Shown piece by piece: positions 11,948-24,463 of a stretch of 64,000 bases of DNA. The stretch lies in the NCBI RefSeq assembly GCF_022539505.1, contig NC_061509.1, positions 205,494,721-205,558,720 on the forward strand. Direction: 5' to 3'. Position numbers and translations under genes: made by a program. Source of the DNA: Lolium rigidum (taxonomy: Eukaryota > Streptophyta > Magnoliopsida > Poales > Poaceae). Within the stretch, counting starts at the first letter, position 1, and every line of letters begins with the position of its first letter. The notes under the pieces were generated by a model. The model was not told the origin of the DNA and made no database searches. It worked only from the letters and a program-made list of their open reading frames with translations.

Positions 11948-13760
11948 AAATGGTTAGTTCTATATATAACCATCATGCGTGCGTGTTTACATTTATCTCT
12001 ATTGGGGACACTCTTTCTTTAAGCAGTACCATCTCTGAGGTTAGCTCTCACTTATATTTGCACTGAGGATGATACTCAAATATCTTCCGATTGGACAAGG
12101 CCTTGCTACTAGCTTATGCACAATATTTATTGTTAACCTTTGTTCTGTCAATTCATGTTGTGTTTATCATTTATCTTGGTTCTTATCCACTCTCGTGTAT
12201 GTACTTGTGCTTTCTTTTTAAGTAGTGGGGATCTTCCTACTGATTCCCTCTAAAAAAGGAGAATTAGGCGAAAAAGGAATCATGGATGATAGTTGTGTTA
12301 AGATAGCCCGGGAGAAGTTCTATTATATTCTCTAGATACCAGGTACAACCATACAAGGGGTGTTTAAGAAACTAAGCTTCTCTTGCATTTACTACATGTA
12401 GACATGAGCATAAAAAAACTTAGTGTTAAAAATTGAGATTGCATCAGCTGTTGCATGATGATTCATCTGTTAATCGTCCAGGTGTACTGCCAATATTGGT
12501 GCATGTGCTGCATCTCAGGTAATCATGGTTTCATTTTCAAGGTATTGAATATTTGCTGACTTCTTGGTTTTCTTGCTCCTTTCTACGACGCCTGCAATAT
12601 AAAATTAACATTAGTTGAATCAATGCTCAAAACTTATATGTTTATTTGTAAGGAATATCTTGTGCACATCAAGTTACGACAAGATAAGATTCTTTCGACT
12701 GTTCTCATAACATAATTATTCTTCCAATATTTTTTTGATGCCAGTTGTTGCTGTTCTGAAAATGCTAAAAATGCTTGGCAGTTCCAATGTTACTTATGAC
12801 ATTGTTTACCTTTTGAAATCCTTAAATTACATAAGCCTTTTCGTGCAATTTTCTCATACCCCACCAATTCAATTCCAGTATGACTTAGCCATAGAGGACC
12901 ATCAATTCTTTCTCTAGCTTCATGCTCTGAGTTATATTTATAATGGTATGCTACTTTCTTTTTCCAATTCAAATCTGAGTTAGTATACTATTTTCCATTA
13001 TTGCGCTATAATCTTTCATGATTACCTAGGGTTATTTATTTTTGTAACACTCTAAAAACTATTGATGCTTTGTTGCGGTCCAGTAGGTGCATACATAATT
13101 TGGAGTCGCGCTCACACATAAATTTCAATGTAGTGCTAAGTGCTAACTCGATAATCAGGGCCACCATATTTATTGAAAATTGTCCTTTGTCCTCCATGAG
13201 TTATCTATCTGTGTTAGCAATTTTCCTTGGCTATTGACTTCCATCAGACATGAAGCATGTTTGGCTCTCCGGGTGTAAGAACTTTTATAGTTTTATGGGG
13301 AAGATGGCGGCCATGGAAGCTGCACTGAAGTTGATGGATTTTAAAGGGAGAGAAATATGCACTGACGCCATCGGTTTACATTTCTCGCTGAGATCGTGCG
13401 GGAGAGGAAGAGAGCGCGGCGTCATGGAATTAATAGCGAAGATGGAGAGCCAGGCAGTGTAGAGGTGGATGGAGAAGACAAACAGCCTTGGGCCAGTACA
13501 TCACGTGATCATCAATGAAGATGGAGGATGGATGCATATGTGGGCTGAAGTAATGGGATGGCCTGCTATTGACTTCTTTTGCTAAATGCCTTTATTGTGT
13601 GTTTCATCGACTGAAACAGAAAAAAGTGAGCAAGAAAAATGGGAGATTATTGCTGACGTGGCAAATGTGACGAAATGACGTGGACCTGAAACTGAAAAAA
13701 TGATGTGGCATGCTTGCATGTTGAGGAAAATCAACTTAGTGGGTTGCTCCTATTTAGATA

Positions 13761-16029
13761 CTAGATAATTCCCCGCGCGGTGCTGCGGGCATGTATGTGT
13801 ATCTTTTCTAATTACGTGTATACAGATAAAACTAAGAAAAAGTTAGTAATAGATGATCAGATCTAAAACAGTTAATTGGTGACTCAACCATTAATTAGGA
13901 AAGTAAAGAGCCTTGCTTATACTACTCCCATGTAATTAGGAGTATACAGACATAATGGGCCTACAACTTTGGTTTGAGTGATAAAAATAGAAGAAAATAT
14001 GTAGATGAACCAAAAAGGAATTCAACATTACATCATTCCACAATCAAAACAGATGCCTGGTGGGAGGTAGATGTAGCTTCTTGAGGTCATATGTGTTGCT
14101 GTTTGTCACTCTGCAGTGTTGGTCTTTTTATTTTTCGTCCAAAACAATGTCCATATGCGGTTGTAGTTTCTGCACCAGTGGGAGTACTTCACCCAAGATA
14201 TGTTATAGCAAATCCATGAGATTAACACGATTTAGATAAAACTTGTATATTCCTTATATTCAGTAGCCCAGACTGTGAAGTTAGATGAACTAATCTGCTC
14301 ATTATCATTGTCTACAATATAAGGGACATGCTGGAACATGACAAAAAAAACCTGCAGAAATATCATGAGAGGAAGAGGAGGTTTAAGGGCCGCAACCTAC
14401 TTTCAGTGAACATGTTGGAACATGACAAAAAAAAACTGCAGAAATATCATGAGAGGAAGAGGAGGTTTAACATTGTTGGCTTATACCATGGCAGACCATG
14501 GAAGTGGCATATGTACGCTGTGGTAGTTGCCTCACATGTCAAATCTTCTCCAAACAAAATAAGCTTCACGATTCTAAACGAACATGTACTTAAGCCATAC
14601 ATTTTTTTCAAAAATTAAGAGAAACATGGAATAATATTTAGCTGTTGGAGAAGACGAAGGATAGAGGAATGGATCAGCCATCCGGCAACTCCGCCTCCTG
14701 ATTAATGTTGTGCTTAGCCGTATCACTGGAAACATTTTCTTTGCTGGGTATCGCTGGAAACCATTGAAGAATAGGCGTGTAGAACTTAGCGTGAGGGATT
14801 AGCAACCACTATTTACCAACTGCAGATAATGGAAGCAAAGCGCATGGTAGAGCTTGGCCCATGCTGCTAATATCCGGAAGAAGAAAAAAATCAATCAATG
14901 GTAATAAAAAGGAGCCCTGCCTATTATAACTGAGCTGTCAGTAGAGATGCAACTTAAATAATATCCAAATCTCTTTACCAAGGCGGCAAGGCCACACACG
15001 CAATGCTGAGAATCTCAGAAAATTTATAAATCTATCATACATTCATACAAAACACTTTTTTATCGGGACCACTGAAATTCTGCAGTCAGATTGGTCAAAA
15101 GTAACCTGATGGATGATTTGCAACCCACCAAAGCTCTATTCAACACAACTGTAACTGATCGGTCAATTTGTTGTAGTACATGGCTCTGCATTGGACGAAT
15201 ATGCTGCAAACTGAAAGAAGACGTATCTTCCTGTGGAAAGACTTGACAAATTGACGAAGGCAAAGATATCACAGGAACAAAACTGAACGGAAATAGGAGA
15301 AGTACAAATCAAATCAACAAACATCAGCCTTCCAATTCTTCTCAATATTATCCTTGAACAACTGCTAATCTGGATTACGATTGTGTAAGTCCTGCATACC
15401 TACACCTTGTCCGACGTGTCTTCAGCAGACAAAGAATCACCTGGTTGGAATAGAAGACAAATAATGAGACAAAGCGGCTTCTCCTTCAGTTGAGCAGCCT
15501 GATGATGGACCCGAACACATGGAGGCAAGTTGGTCGTCCATGGCCCATGGCGACGGCCACCGGCGGAATGCCTGGTCGGATGTCTCCCTCTGCTAGGCAC
15601 TGATGGTAGTCTACGCATCCACAACTTTCAAGAACTGGAGTGGATGGGATCCAAGATGAGAGCACATGATGGGGAGGAAAGAGATCAGGGGTAGATATAA
15701 CGTGGGATCATCTAGAAAGGGAGCGGAACGGATGGAAGTCTGGAACCTTCCTAATAAAAACATGAATCGGAAAGGATGGTGTCGGGGGTTGGGATTGGAA
15801 TATGGAGGAGCCGAGGAGACCATCCTTGATGGTGCGGGAATGCCAACTGACGCAGATGTTTTTCGTGAACCGGAAGAAGGTGTCGGGGCTGGAAGTTAGA
15901 AAAGAGTCCTACCACGAACGATGCTACCTCTTTTGGTTTTGATGGTATGACGTGGATGTGAGTGGGACCTGCTGAGGTGGATAGGCTGCATGTGAAGAGA
16001 AATGGGATCACCTATTAAGAATAGAAAGA
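13761..16029 (-). mobile_element. Helitron 2, non-autonomous, about 2.3 kb
   Basis: On the minus strand it opens TCTTTCTATTCTTAATAGG from 16029. It ends with a hairpin (CCCGC...GCGGG) followed by AATTATCTAG, with CTAG at 13764-13761. The flanking bases are T (16030) and A (13760), the AT target of Helitrons. The last 25 bases nearly match those of Helitron 1, so both share a 3' terminus family, while the 5' ends differ. No helicase is encoded. Open frames inside are short and unrecognised. Confidence 0.7.
14325..14470. repeat. Tandem duplication within Helitron 2
   Basis: Two copies of a block that includes CTGCAGAAATATCATGAGAG and GAAGAGGAGGTTTAA follow each other with a period of about 83 bases. 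They differ at only a few positions, which points to a recent local duplication. The region is open in one frame but no protein family is evident. Confidence 0.8.
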
Positions 16030-16532
16030 TTATAGATTCTATTACTACCTTATTCTATCTGATCCTATCTTATCTTGATCTTCTAACTCTATCTAAATCA
16101 TAACCAGTGATAACAATTTTTACGGAAATATAAAAAACCACAAGGTATAAAATGCATAATAGCCATGCATTATTAAACCACTCATAACTTAAAAACTAAA
16201 ATGAATCCAATAAAACTAAGCCTATTTACATTATGTTAAAGTAGATCAAATAACTTGAATAAAATTGATTAGGAGGATTTTGCAACTCAAATGATCGTGC
16301 CTCGATGAAATTAAAAATGAAATTAAAACCATTGGACCTGAAGTCATCCTGCTTGGATCCTATTTTCTTATCCATATTGTTAATTATTTTTTCACTTAAT
16401 TAATAAGACGTAAAATGGTCATCTCACATTTTCAGTTTAAGTTTTACAATAAAATATGCAAATCAACCCACGTGTCAAATTTGGCCCCAAGCCCATCTAG
16501 GAACAAAAGTCACTTGTCATGATCACAAAGAA
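16030..16532. other. Unassigned spacer between Helitron 2 and truncated LTR of element A
   Basis: This AT-rich stretch has no counterpart in the first 500 bp of element A's other LTR (36661-37164), so it is not part of that LTR. No gene or element end is seen. It may be older host DNA or a filler joined by the deletion that removed the LTR tip. Confidence 0.5.
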
Positions 16533-19169
16533 AGGCATAAATAGTATCATGGTTACATCTCCCATGTACTATCCAACAGTTGCTACTCAAATTTTAACTT
16601 ATTCTGAAAAGGTGATGAGATTCTTCCGTACATTCCCTGCCTAGAAAGCTCAAATTGTCCATAACCGGGGACACGGCTAAGATCCTAGGTTTACTCTCGA
16701 GAGGTTGTGCACTTTCACCTTACGACCCACCCTTCCCAAGAGAAGAAATGAGACAAGATCTTTCAGAAGGAGGCTTCAACCATAACCAGCTAGACCCGTT
16801 CCCGTTTGGTAGCCAGCCGCATCATCATGTCTAGCAACAAGTTTGACCTCACAACTTACTTAATCCCGGCAGAGCCCATAATACCATAAGGCTGCACTGG
16901 AAGCTAACTAAAACATGGACAACATATTAATCTCTTTAATCCTAGGTGGCTAACCACAAGTGAAACTCGCAGCCTTAAAACCCATTACAGGTAATAAACC
17001 CCCGCACGATCCTCTGATGAAAAACCAGAGGTGCAGTCCGGAGCAACCACTATTCAACTGCGCACTCTCAGGTACCCACCTGCCACTGGTTATTCCAGGG
17101 TCGGAGCCCTGAGCAGCCGCCCACCACACAATCAATTCACCCAGGTGATTCATTAAGTTGTTAATTTTAATTCCCAATACTCACAATCCAAATAGATCAA
17201 AACCAGCAGTGGCACTTTGTTATTGCTAGGCAAACTAAGAATCCTAGCAAGGGTTCATGGTGGCTACACATTACTAGGATTGATAAGCATAGCATAACTT
17301 TCGAAAACAAATTCCTACCATGCATACTAATTTATAAAACACTAATGCTTAACAAAATAAGTAGGTAATTGAGTGTCACTTGCCTTGATCAAAGCAACCC
17401 GCACACTCACAGCAATCACAAGCACCTCCTTGATCTCCTCCACAATCTATTCAAACAATCACAACAAATAAACAAACATTCGATATGAACAATCATAGAC
17501 ATGTATGCATGCATGATATGCAACAATTTAAACTTCACAAGAGAGGTGGTGTGTAAGTGTTGCACTATGTGCTCTCTGATATGTGCAATGTTAATAAAGT
17601 ATTCTGGACATTTAATTTGATTTAGAAAAACCATTAATCGAGTATCTACCTTATATATACAACCTTACTAATTAGCTACAGCAAGCATTATGTGTTGTAA
17701 AAATATGAATTTGACCTCCGTGGATAGGCTACAGTAACACAAGAATAGGGCAATTAGAATCATTCGAAAATGATTTACAGAATTTGAATTATCTTCGAAT
17801 TACTGATTTGAATAGATTTTACTAAAGCAAGTTTGTGCACGTATCAAAGTTGTACAACTCTTATACCAAGTTGAAGTACATGTTCTGAAGATTCCAGAAA
17901 GTACAAAATCTTAAAATTTGGCCCGGTAAATTAATTTATAAAATTTATATAGTGTAAACCAATCAATTTCTCTATTTGAATTTACATGCGAAAACCGACA
18001 CAGTACCTATACCATATTACTGCATAGTTGTATTCTACATATTACCAGCTTTCCAACGATACAAAATTTGTTAAATTTGGACAAACGGTTGATTTTATAT
18101 TGATTTTACAAGTTTGGACAACAATCTAGGATTCAAATTTCGAATTTAAACACGGTTTGACCACTCTGACCGGGGCGCTGACTAGGCGCCACGCGGCGCT
18201 ACGTGATTGGCGGATATCGTTTTGGCAGTGGATCTAATCTGGGCCACGGGATCTAGATCTAACGGCGAAATAATAAAAGGAAAAGAATAAAAAGAAAAGG
18301 GGGCCCGAGCTTACCTGGCCGACGACGACGAAGTGGCGGGGCGGCTCGGTAAGTGAAGGCAGCGGCGGTTCCGATGGTCCCTGGCGGAGGCGAAGGTATC
18401 TACGGGGTGCGGCTCGGCGCGGTGGCGAGTTTGGTGGCAGCGACGCGGCAATTGGTGGGCTAGGGCGGCGGCGCTGCTTGGTTGGAGGTGGCGCGGCCGG
18501 CTGCAGCCACGGCGAGGAATCGGCGTGGTCTGGCGACGCGGCGGCGCGTGCGGTGTGGGGGGGAAATACGCGGGGGTCGCGGAGTACAAATAGGAGTAGG
18601 GCACGGACGTCGAGGCCCTCGGACGGCGGAGATTGCTCTGCGTCAATCTCGGGCAGGCCACGGTGGTGGCAGAGTCCAGGTCGGACACGAGTGGAAGAAG
18701 AAGCTGACGTGCGGGCCCCGCTGACGGGAGGGCCCCACGTGTCGGTGACAGAAATGGAAAAAGAAAAAAAGCAGGGGAGGTGCGGTGCGGGCCGTGTTTC
18801 CAGGCCGCTTTGGGCCGACGCGGTCGAGCTGGCCCGACTCGGCCAGTCCGAACCGTTTTCTCTTTCTTTTTTTTGTTTCTTTTCTTTTTCATTTTCTTTT
18901 TACTGTTTTCTTCATAACTTTTGATTTAGGAATCCAAATAGGGTCAAACCAGTTTCTAAATTTTTGTAAAATTTGGGGCTTTGATTTAAACAATAGTGAA
19001 CAATGTTTTGACTCAAATTAGCATGGTAGGAAAATAAAGTTCTTTGCATTTGAGTATGTAGCTATGGTTGTGTCATATTTGTGCTTAACCTTTTATGTGT
19101 AAATGAGAAAATGCAATGATGCCATGAATGCATGAAGGTTTTTGTATTTTGAAAACTAGGGATGTTACA
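16533..19169 (-). repeat. Element A 3' LTR, truncated at its outer end
   Basis: From 16533 to about 18440 it matches 37166-39079 closely by eye. It continues to 19169, where the minus strand reads TGTAACATCCC, the LTR start. The polypurine tract AAGGGGGTTAGTC precedes it. The outer ~505 bp present in the other LTR (36661-37165) are missing. Together the two copies imply a full LTR of about 3.1 kb. Differences between the copies are mostly C/T and G/A, as expected for an old methylated element. Confidence 0.85.
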
Positions 19170-20074
19170 GACTAACCCCCTTAAGATGAAGCACGTCCTC
19201 AGGCTTCGGAAAGGCTAGCAAATAGGTGTGGGTAATCTTCTTGAAGATTGTCTTCGCGTTCCCAAGTTGCTTGGTATGGTGACTCCATTGAACCTTGCAG
19301 AACTTGATAGTCTTGGTGCGAGTATTTATTTCAGCTCTCTCCAAGATCTTGATAGGTTTCTCCTCATACTTCAGGTCACTTTCCAGTTGAACTTTCTCGA
19401 GCGGTATTGTATCTTTCAATGGCGTTTCCGACATCTCAGGGTGACACTTCTTCAACTGACTGACATGGAACACATTATGAACTCCTGAAAAAATCTCTGG
19501 CAATTCAATCTCATAAGCTGCTTCTCCTTTGCGAGATAAGATCTTGAACGGTCCGATGAATCTTGGGGCTAACTTTCCCTTGATTCCAAATCTCTTGACT
19601 CCTCGAAGAGGTGATACTCTAAGATAAACTCTATCGCCTATTTCGTACGAGACATCTCTACGCTTATTGTTAGCATAGCTCTTCTGTCTAGACTGTGCTA
19701 CATTCAATCTATCCTTGATCAGTCTAACCTTTTCTTCGGCTTCTTGGATAATATCTGGTCCAAAGAAACTCCTTTCTCCTACTCCACTCCACAGCAGGGG
19801 CGTGGTACACTTTCTCCCATACAGGGCTTCAAATTAATGGGGACATCTCTATGCTGGCTTGGTAGCTATTGTTGTAGGAGAACTCCGCATACGGTAAACT
19901 GTCATCCCAACTAGTTCCATAATCTATAACACAGGCTCTCAACATATCCTCTAGGATCTGATTCACTCTCTCAGTATGTCCATCTGTCTGAGGATGAAAT
20001 GTTGTACAAAACTCCAATCTGGTTCCCAAGGACTCATGCAACTGCTTCCAGAAATGCGAGGTAAACTGGGTACC
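19170..20074 (-). pseudogene. Element A integrase C-terminal half with chromodomain-like tail (broken)
   Basis: The segment resumes the integrase core after element F. It shows GTQFTSHFWKQLHESLG, then HPQTDGHTERVNQILEDML with the catalytic E, then NNSYQASIEMSP. After a stop and frame change it goes on with VAQSRQKSYANNKRRDV and GDRVYLRVSPLRG. The tail includes PIKILERAE and VQWSHHT, typical of Tekay-type chromodomains, which steer integration to heterochromatin. A one-base shift lies just after QWSHHT. The shifted frame runs into the LTR and ends at 19165, whereas the other frame would end at 19199. The gene is dead. Confidence 0.85.
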
Positions 20075-20456
20075 TGACATGGGCATACCCTTCGGGTACC
20101 CATTATTAGTATACCTGGCTCGGCCCAATATGGAGAAGGCCCAACAAGGCAACCCGAAGAAGTAGTCGACTAGGACTCTTGTAAAACCCTAGGCTGGTTG
20201 CATATATAAAGCTAGCCAGGGTAAGGAGGCCAACAGATAGACAGAAGATAGACAACATAGCTCCGCTACGACGGCACCCTGTGAACACATCTATGATCAA
20301 ATACTGGATTGCTAGCAGCACGTAGGTGTCCTCCACCGAGAAGACCCGAAGCTGGGTACGTCGTGTGCCTAATCTCGACCCCGGAATCTCCATCGTCGCT
20401 CTCTCCCGAAATCCAAGTCTACAATACGTAGGCATTGGCGAGGTGATCCCTCGACA
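20075..20456 (+). repeat. Element F left LTR
   Basis: It runs from TGACATGGGC to CCCTCGACA. A TATA box TATATAAA lies at 20203-20210. It lacks the 16-17 base duplication (GGAGAAGACCCAATAT) present in the right LTR near 24110. Confidence 0.9.
20203..20210 (+). promoter_or_regulatory. TATA box of element F left LTR
   Basis: TATATAAA is preserved in both LTRs (20203-20210 and 24196-24203), about 130-145 bases into the LTR, where a Pol II start is expected. Transcription itself is inferred. Confidence 0.6.
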
Positions 20457-20476
20457 ATTAGCGCCGTCTGTGGGGA

Positions 20477-23400
20477 TCGCGGCGACTGGATTTTGTTATC
20501 CGGGCGGGATCCGTCATCGACAGCTAGCCAGATTGAATCTGGTCGGATAGTATACTTCATCAACTTCATCGTCCATGATACCGCCAAATTGGATCGGAAG
20601 CTGCATGCGTGGATCGGGAGCTGCGTGCGTGAATCAGAAGCTAGGTGCGCTCATTATCATCTTAGAGAGATCGATCCACCGTGACGCACATGAGATCGGA
20701 GGAAGCCGAAATCCAACAAAAAAAAGGTAACGTGACCTATCGGGCAAGTACCAAAGCACTCGTCGGTGGCCAATGGAAAGTCAATCAGGTACTGCCATCT
20801 CACGCGAAAAGGTACAGAATCCAAACTATTGCTTGCTACTGCATCCAAGTGATATTATTTTAGTTCTTTCCGTCATTGAGTTCAGATTTCAATATAAGCT
20901 TCATTATTACTACTTCTTACTATGCACGAGTAGAAGAATACATATGAAACGCATGTTATGATTAATCGGGTGAAGACACCTGAGCATTATTTTTATGGAC
21001 AAATGACATATTTATTTGTATTATGTGTGAGGGATTCGTCCATGAGCGGACGCTAGCCAGCGCGAACTCGCCGTTCGACAGAAAAACTATCGGCTTCGTA
21101 TTTCGTCGCTGCTGTTGACATCTTCAATTACGGAACAAGCTTCGACTACTTCCCCGCGTCTATTACTTCCAGCCAGGTGCTATACTTCCGAATAATCACT
21201 ACTTGCAAAATTATTTGGCCAATTCTGTTTTGCTCGTACTATTTATTTGCGCGCAAGTTTTTTGCGCCATAATATAACTGCGGATCGGTAATAAGTTTCG
21301 ACGACTTTGCTGCATCGATCCCGTTCGCCATCATGTGTCTCGCCTTTTTGTTGTGCAATTACTTCGACATTGTCATCTTCATCGACCACGCCCGCTAGGT
21401 TCCGCGCGACTACATCAACAATGTCAGCCAGACATCGCGCGTTTACATCGACTGTTGCAGCGACGACTCCGTCGCACCTGATAAACAAAGCTAAGTGTTC
21501 CTCTTTCAAAAGTTAACTATCATTTACTTTCGCCACACCCAAATACTCGGGGGCTGCGTCATTACATTATTACAGCAAATTCACCCAAACACTGGGGGCT
21601 TCACCATTACTTCGTTACCACAAATATATTCAGTTACTTGGTGAATTTCTTTTTTTCGGCTTTGGATTTATCTTCTTCGGCTCAGTGGATTTATTCTCCG
21701 GATTACTGGATTGGTTTTCTTTGGTTAATAATTGCTTCACTTATACAATATTACCCGATGGGTTTCCGGGTCAATGGATTCATCTTCTATGGTTATTACC
21801 GGATTTATTTCTTCGGGTCAGTGAATTTATTCGGATTCATCTATGTGGATTGGGTTTACTCTTATACAATACTACCCGATGCGTTTCCGGGTCAATGGAT
21901 TCATCTTCTATGGTTATTATTGGATTTATGTTTCTTCGGGTCAATGGACTCATCATCTATGATATTGGCGGATTCATCTTCAATATATACTTTATGGTTA
22001 ATGGCGTAATCTTCAACGTGGATTCATCTCAAATACTTCATCTTGGATTCATCTCCAGTGCTTCATTTTTTATGGCGTAATCTACAATGGTTCAATCTTC
22101 AAACGACTTCATCTCCAATGGCTTCTTCCTACATCACGGCTAAACACTCGGAGGCTCGACAACGACTTCGTCGTGAGTAACAACTGTGACACAACGTCTA
22201 AGCAACAATTATGACATCACCCCAGCAGTGCTTGGGGGCTCGGCTATCTCTTCATCAACAATTTTGTGGCATCCACTTTCATTATTTTATGGTTTCTACT
22301 TCGGCTCGACTTTTTCGCTGCACTCGAAGACCTCATCGCGCATCGACTTCATCGTGTCCAAAAAGCTAAGTGCTCTTTTATTTTGCACAAAGTTGATTAT
22401 CGTTTACTTTCGTCGCACCCGATGCTCGGGGGCTGCGCGGCATATATTCACTTTATATATCATCGAATCTGAGCATCTAACACCGCATGCGAAAAAGAGA
22501 GTCAAGGAAATATAGAAAAAGTTTGTTTATTTGTGCAGGAGAAAGCAAAATTCAAAGTATATAAGAGAGAACCCGACGAAATTGTCTACAGGGAGAACTC
22601 GACGAAATTGTCTTCAAAAAAAGAGAAGGTCCCGAAAAATTATCCTCAAGGAGGTCAAGAAGAATTATCTTCAAGAAGGTCCTGAAAAATTATCCTGGAG
22701 GAGAAACCCGAAGTATTTTCCTGAAGGAGGAACCCGAAGAATTGTCCTCAAGGAGGACCCGAAGAAATTTTCTTCAAGAAAGAACTCGACGAAATTTTCA
22801 TCAAGGAGGAACCAAAAAAAAAGGTGGACAAATCTTCGGGTCCATTGACTCGTCATATTGTTCCGAGCAAGAGCATCGGTGATGTACCCGACAATATAGA
22901 ATAACCAATATATTCGCCTATCTCATCAAGCCCGAGAGGAAAATAGAAGAACCCGCAAAATGGGTCATTGCATTAGCCGAACAAGGCACTTGACAAAATA
23001 TTCTCAGAGCGCCAAAGTAGCGAACAATCTCTGAATGCCGCAAAACTCTGCGAAGGTAAGACCCCGGGTCCGTCCTGTGTGGCGTGGCATCGCCAAAGAC
23101 TCGCGCTCCGCTACTTTTTTCCACATCAACAGATGTGAAGAAATATCCCAGCCGGACGCGCTGTGGACCCGATAAAACATGACCGGGGCTCGACAGATGG
23201 TAAGACCTTAAGCGGCACCCGTCGAGTTAACACTCGCATCCCGAGATCATGTCCAGGGACGTGATCTTGAAGTAGGTTTTTGCGGATTGCCACTAGAGCA
23301 GTTAACTAGTACCTGATCCGTCAGATGAACTAGCCCCAATTACCATTATCCATGTACAATATAGATATGAATGCCAAATAAAAATAGCAACGGCCTGGAG

Positions 23401-24039
23401 TCGATAAAAAGAGGGGTTGTGCCAAGTTCTTTATCGAGTAGTACAACTCGAGCCTGTGCCCAGGTGCAAGCACCTGCCCATAGGCTCGGGGGCTACTCTT
23501 ATCGAGAGCATTGTTCACCCTTCCAATAAGATACAAGAAAGTGGAAAAATTGTGGAGTCAACTACAAGCAAGTTGAGCCTACACCCAAGTGCAAACACTT
23601 GGCCGTAGCCTCGGGGCTACTCCCATCGGAGCGCCGGTCGCGCACCCGATAGAAAATAACTTCGACAACATCTACGACAATCAATGTTTGTAGACTCAAC
23701 TCGATTCTACGACTCGAGTGGAGCCTACTCCCATCGGGAGTGCTGGATTTCATTAAGTCCTCTAACAGGAGTCGATAAAAAGAGGGGCTGCGCCCAGAAG
23801 TACAGTCAAATTCTTCATCGAGTAGTACAACTTGAGTCTATGCCCAAGTGCAAGCACTTTCCCATAGACTCGGGGGCTACTCCCATCGGGAGCGCTGCCG
23901 CGCACCCGATAATTTCAAGAATCGTCGACATCATTTACGCTACACGTGATCTACGGCATGGACCTCGCCTTGTATTTTCTTCAACTTCAGAGATTGTTAT
24001 GCTTGGAGTTTCTACGCAAGTCTTCGACTTCCCTATAAA
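20477..24039. repeat. Element F internal region: degenerate tandem repeats, no gene
   Basis: Three repeat types fill it. A period of about 121 bp starts at 21740 and 21861 (CTTATACAATA.TACCCGATG units). A 28-30 base GA-rich unit with AGGAGGA.CCCGAAGAA.TT lies at about 22540-22830. Blocks beginning GAGTCGATAAAAAGAGGGG lie at 23399 and 23770 with a variant between. Open frames here are products of the repeats and match nothing known. Confidence 0.75.
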
Positions 24040-24051
24040 CTCGGGGGCTAC

Positions 24052-24458
24052 TGACATGGGCATACCCTTCGGGTACCCATTATTAGTATACCTGGCTCGG
24101 CCTAATATGGAGAAGACCCAATATGGAGAAGGCCCAACAAGGCAACCCGAAGAAGTAGTCGACTAGGACTCTTGTAAAACCCTAGGCTGGTTGCATATAT
24201 AAAGCTAGCCAGGGTACCCGAAATAAGGAGGCCAACAGATAGACAGAAGATAGACAACATAGCTCCGCTACGGCGGCACCCTGTGAACACATCTATGATC
24301 ATATACTGGATTGCTAGCAGCACGTAGGTGTCCTCCACCGAGAGGATCCGAAGCTGGGTACGTCGTGTGCCTAATCTCGACCCCGGAATCTCCATCGTCG
24401 CTCTCTCCCGAAACCCAAGTCTACAATACGTAGGCATTGGCGAGGTGATCCCTCGTCT
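24052..24458 (+). repeat. Element F right LTR
   Basis: It begins TGACATGGGC directly after the polypurine tract and ends CCCTCGTCT against the target duplication GTACC. It matches the left LTR except for scattered substitutions, a short duplication near 24110 and an extra ACCCGAAAT near 24217. TATATAAA lies at 24196-24203. Confidence 0.9.
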
Positions 24459-24463
24459 GTACC

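Larger units (their letters stand above)
7675..13758 (-). mobile_element. Helitron 1, non-autonomous, about 6.1 kb
   Basis: On the minus strand the element starts with TC (TCTAAATAGGAGCAACCC, from 13758 downward). It ends with a GC-rich hairpin (CCGC...GCGG) about ten bases before CTAG (7678-7675). It sits between a host A and T (T at 13759, A at 7674 on the plus strand), as Helitrons do. No Rep/helicase frame is present, so it would depend on an autonomous partner. Inside are a GC-rich gene-like block (about 9120-9710), an exon-like block ending near 10998 before GTCACT, an F-box-like piece at 11803-11947 and a small retroposon. Helitrons often carry captured gene pieces. The donor genes were not identified, apart from the weak F-box match. 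Neither terminus has been checked against other copies. Confidence 0.72.
20075..24458 (+). mobile_element. Element F: small non-autonomous LTR retrotransposon (Tat-like polypurine tract)
   Basis: Short LTRs (20075-20456, 382 bp; 24052-24458, 407 bp) begin TGACATGGGCATACCC. The target duplication GTACC (20070-20074 and 24459-24463) sits inside the integrase codons SDRGT of element A. A primer site (TTAGCGCCGTCTGTGGGG, 20458-20475) follows the left LTR, and the polypurine tract CTCGGGGGCTAC (24040-24051) precedes the right one. No gag or pol is encoded, only low-complexity tandem repeats. It must have moved with enzymes from elsewhere. The right LTR ends TCT rather than ACA. Confidence 0.9.

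Noticed and set aside
13250..13462. 70-codon plus-strand frame in Helitron 1
   Set aside because: No family resemblance or splice context; left as part of the Helitron.
18311..18924. 193- and 148-codon frames on opposite strands
   Set aside because: They lie in the GC-rich part of element A's LTR and are chance frames.
22531..22848. 105-codon Lys/Arg-rich frame
   Set aside because: It is the translation of a degenerate 28-30 base tandem repeat in element F.
23399..23910. CRISPR-like spaced repeats
   Set aside because: Spacing and repeat length vary, the units are diverged, and this is plant nuclear DNA.
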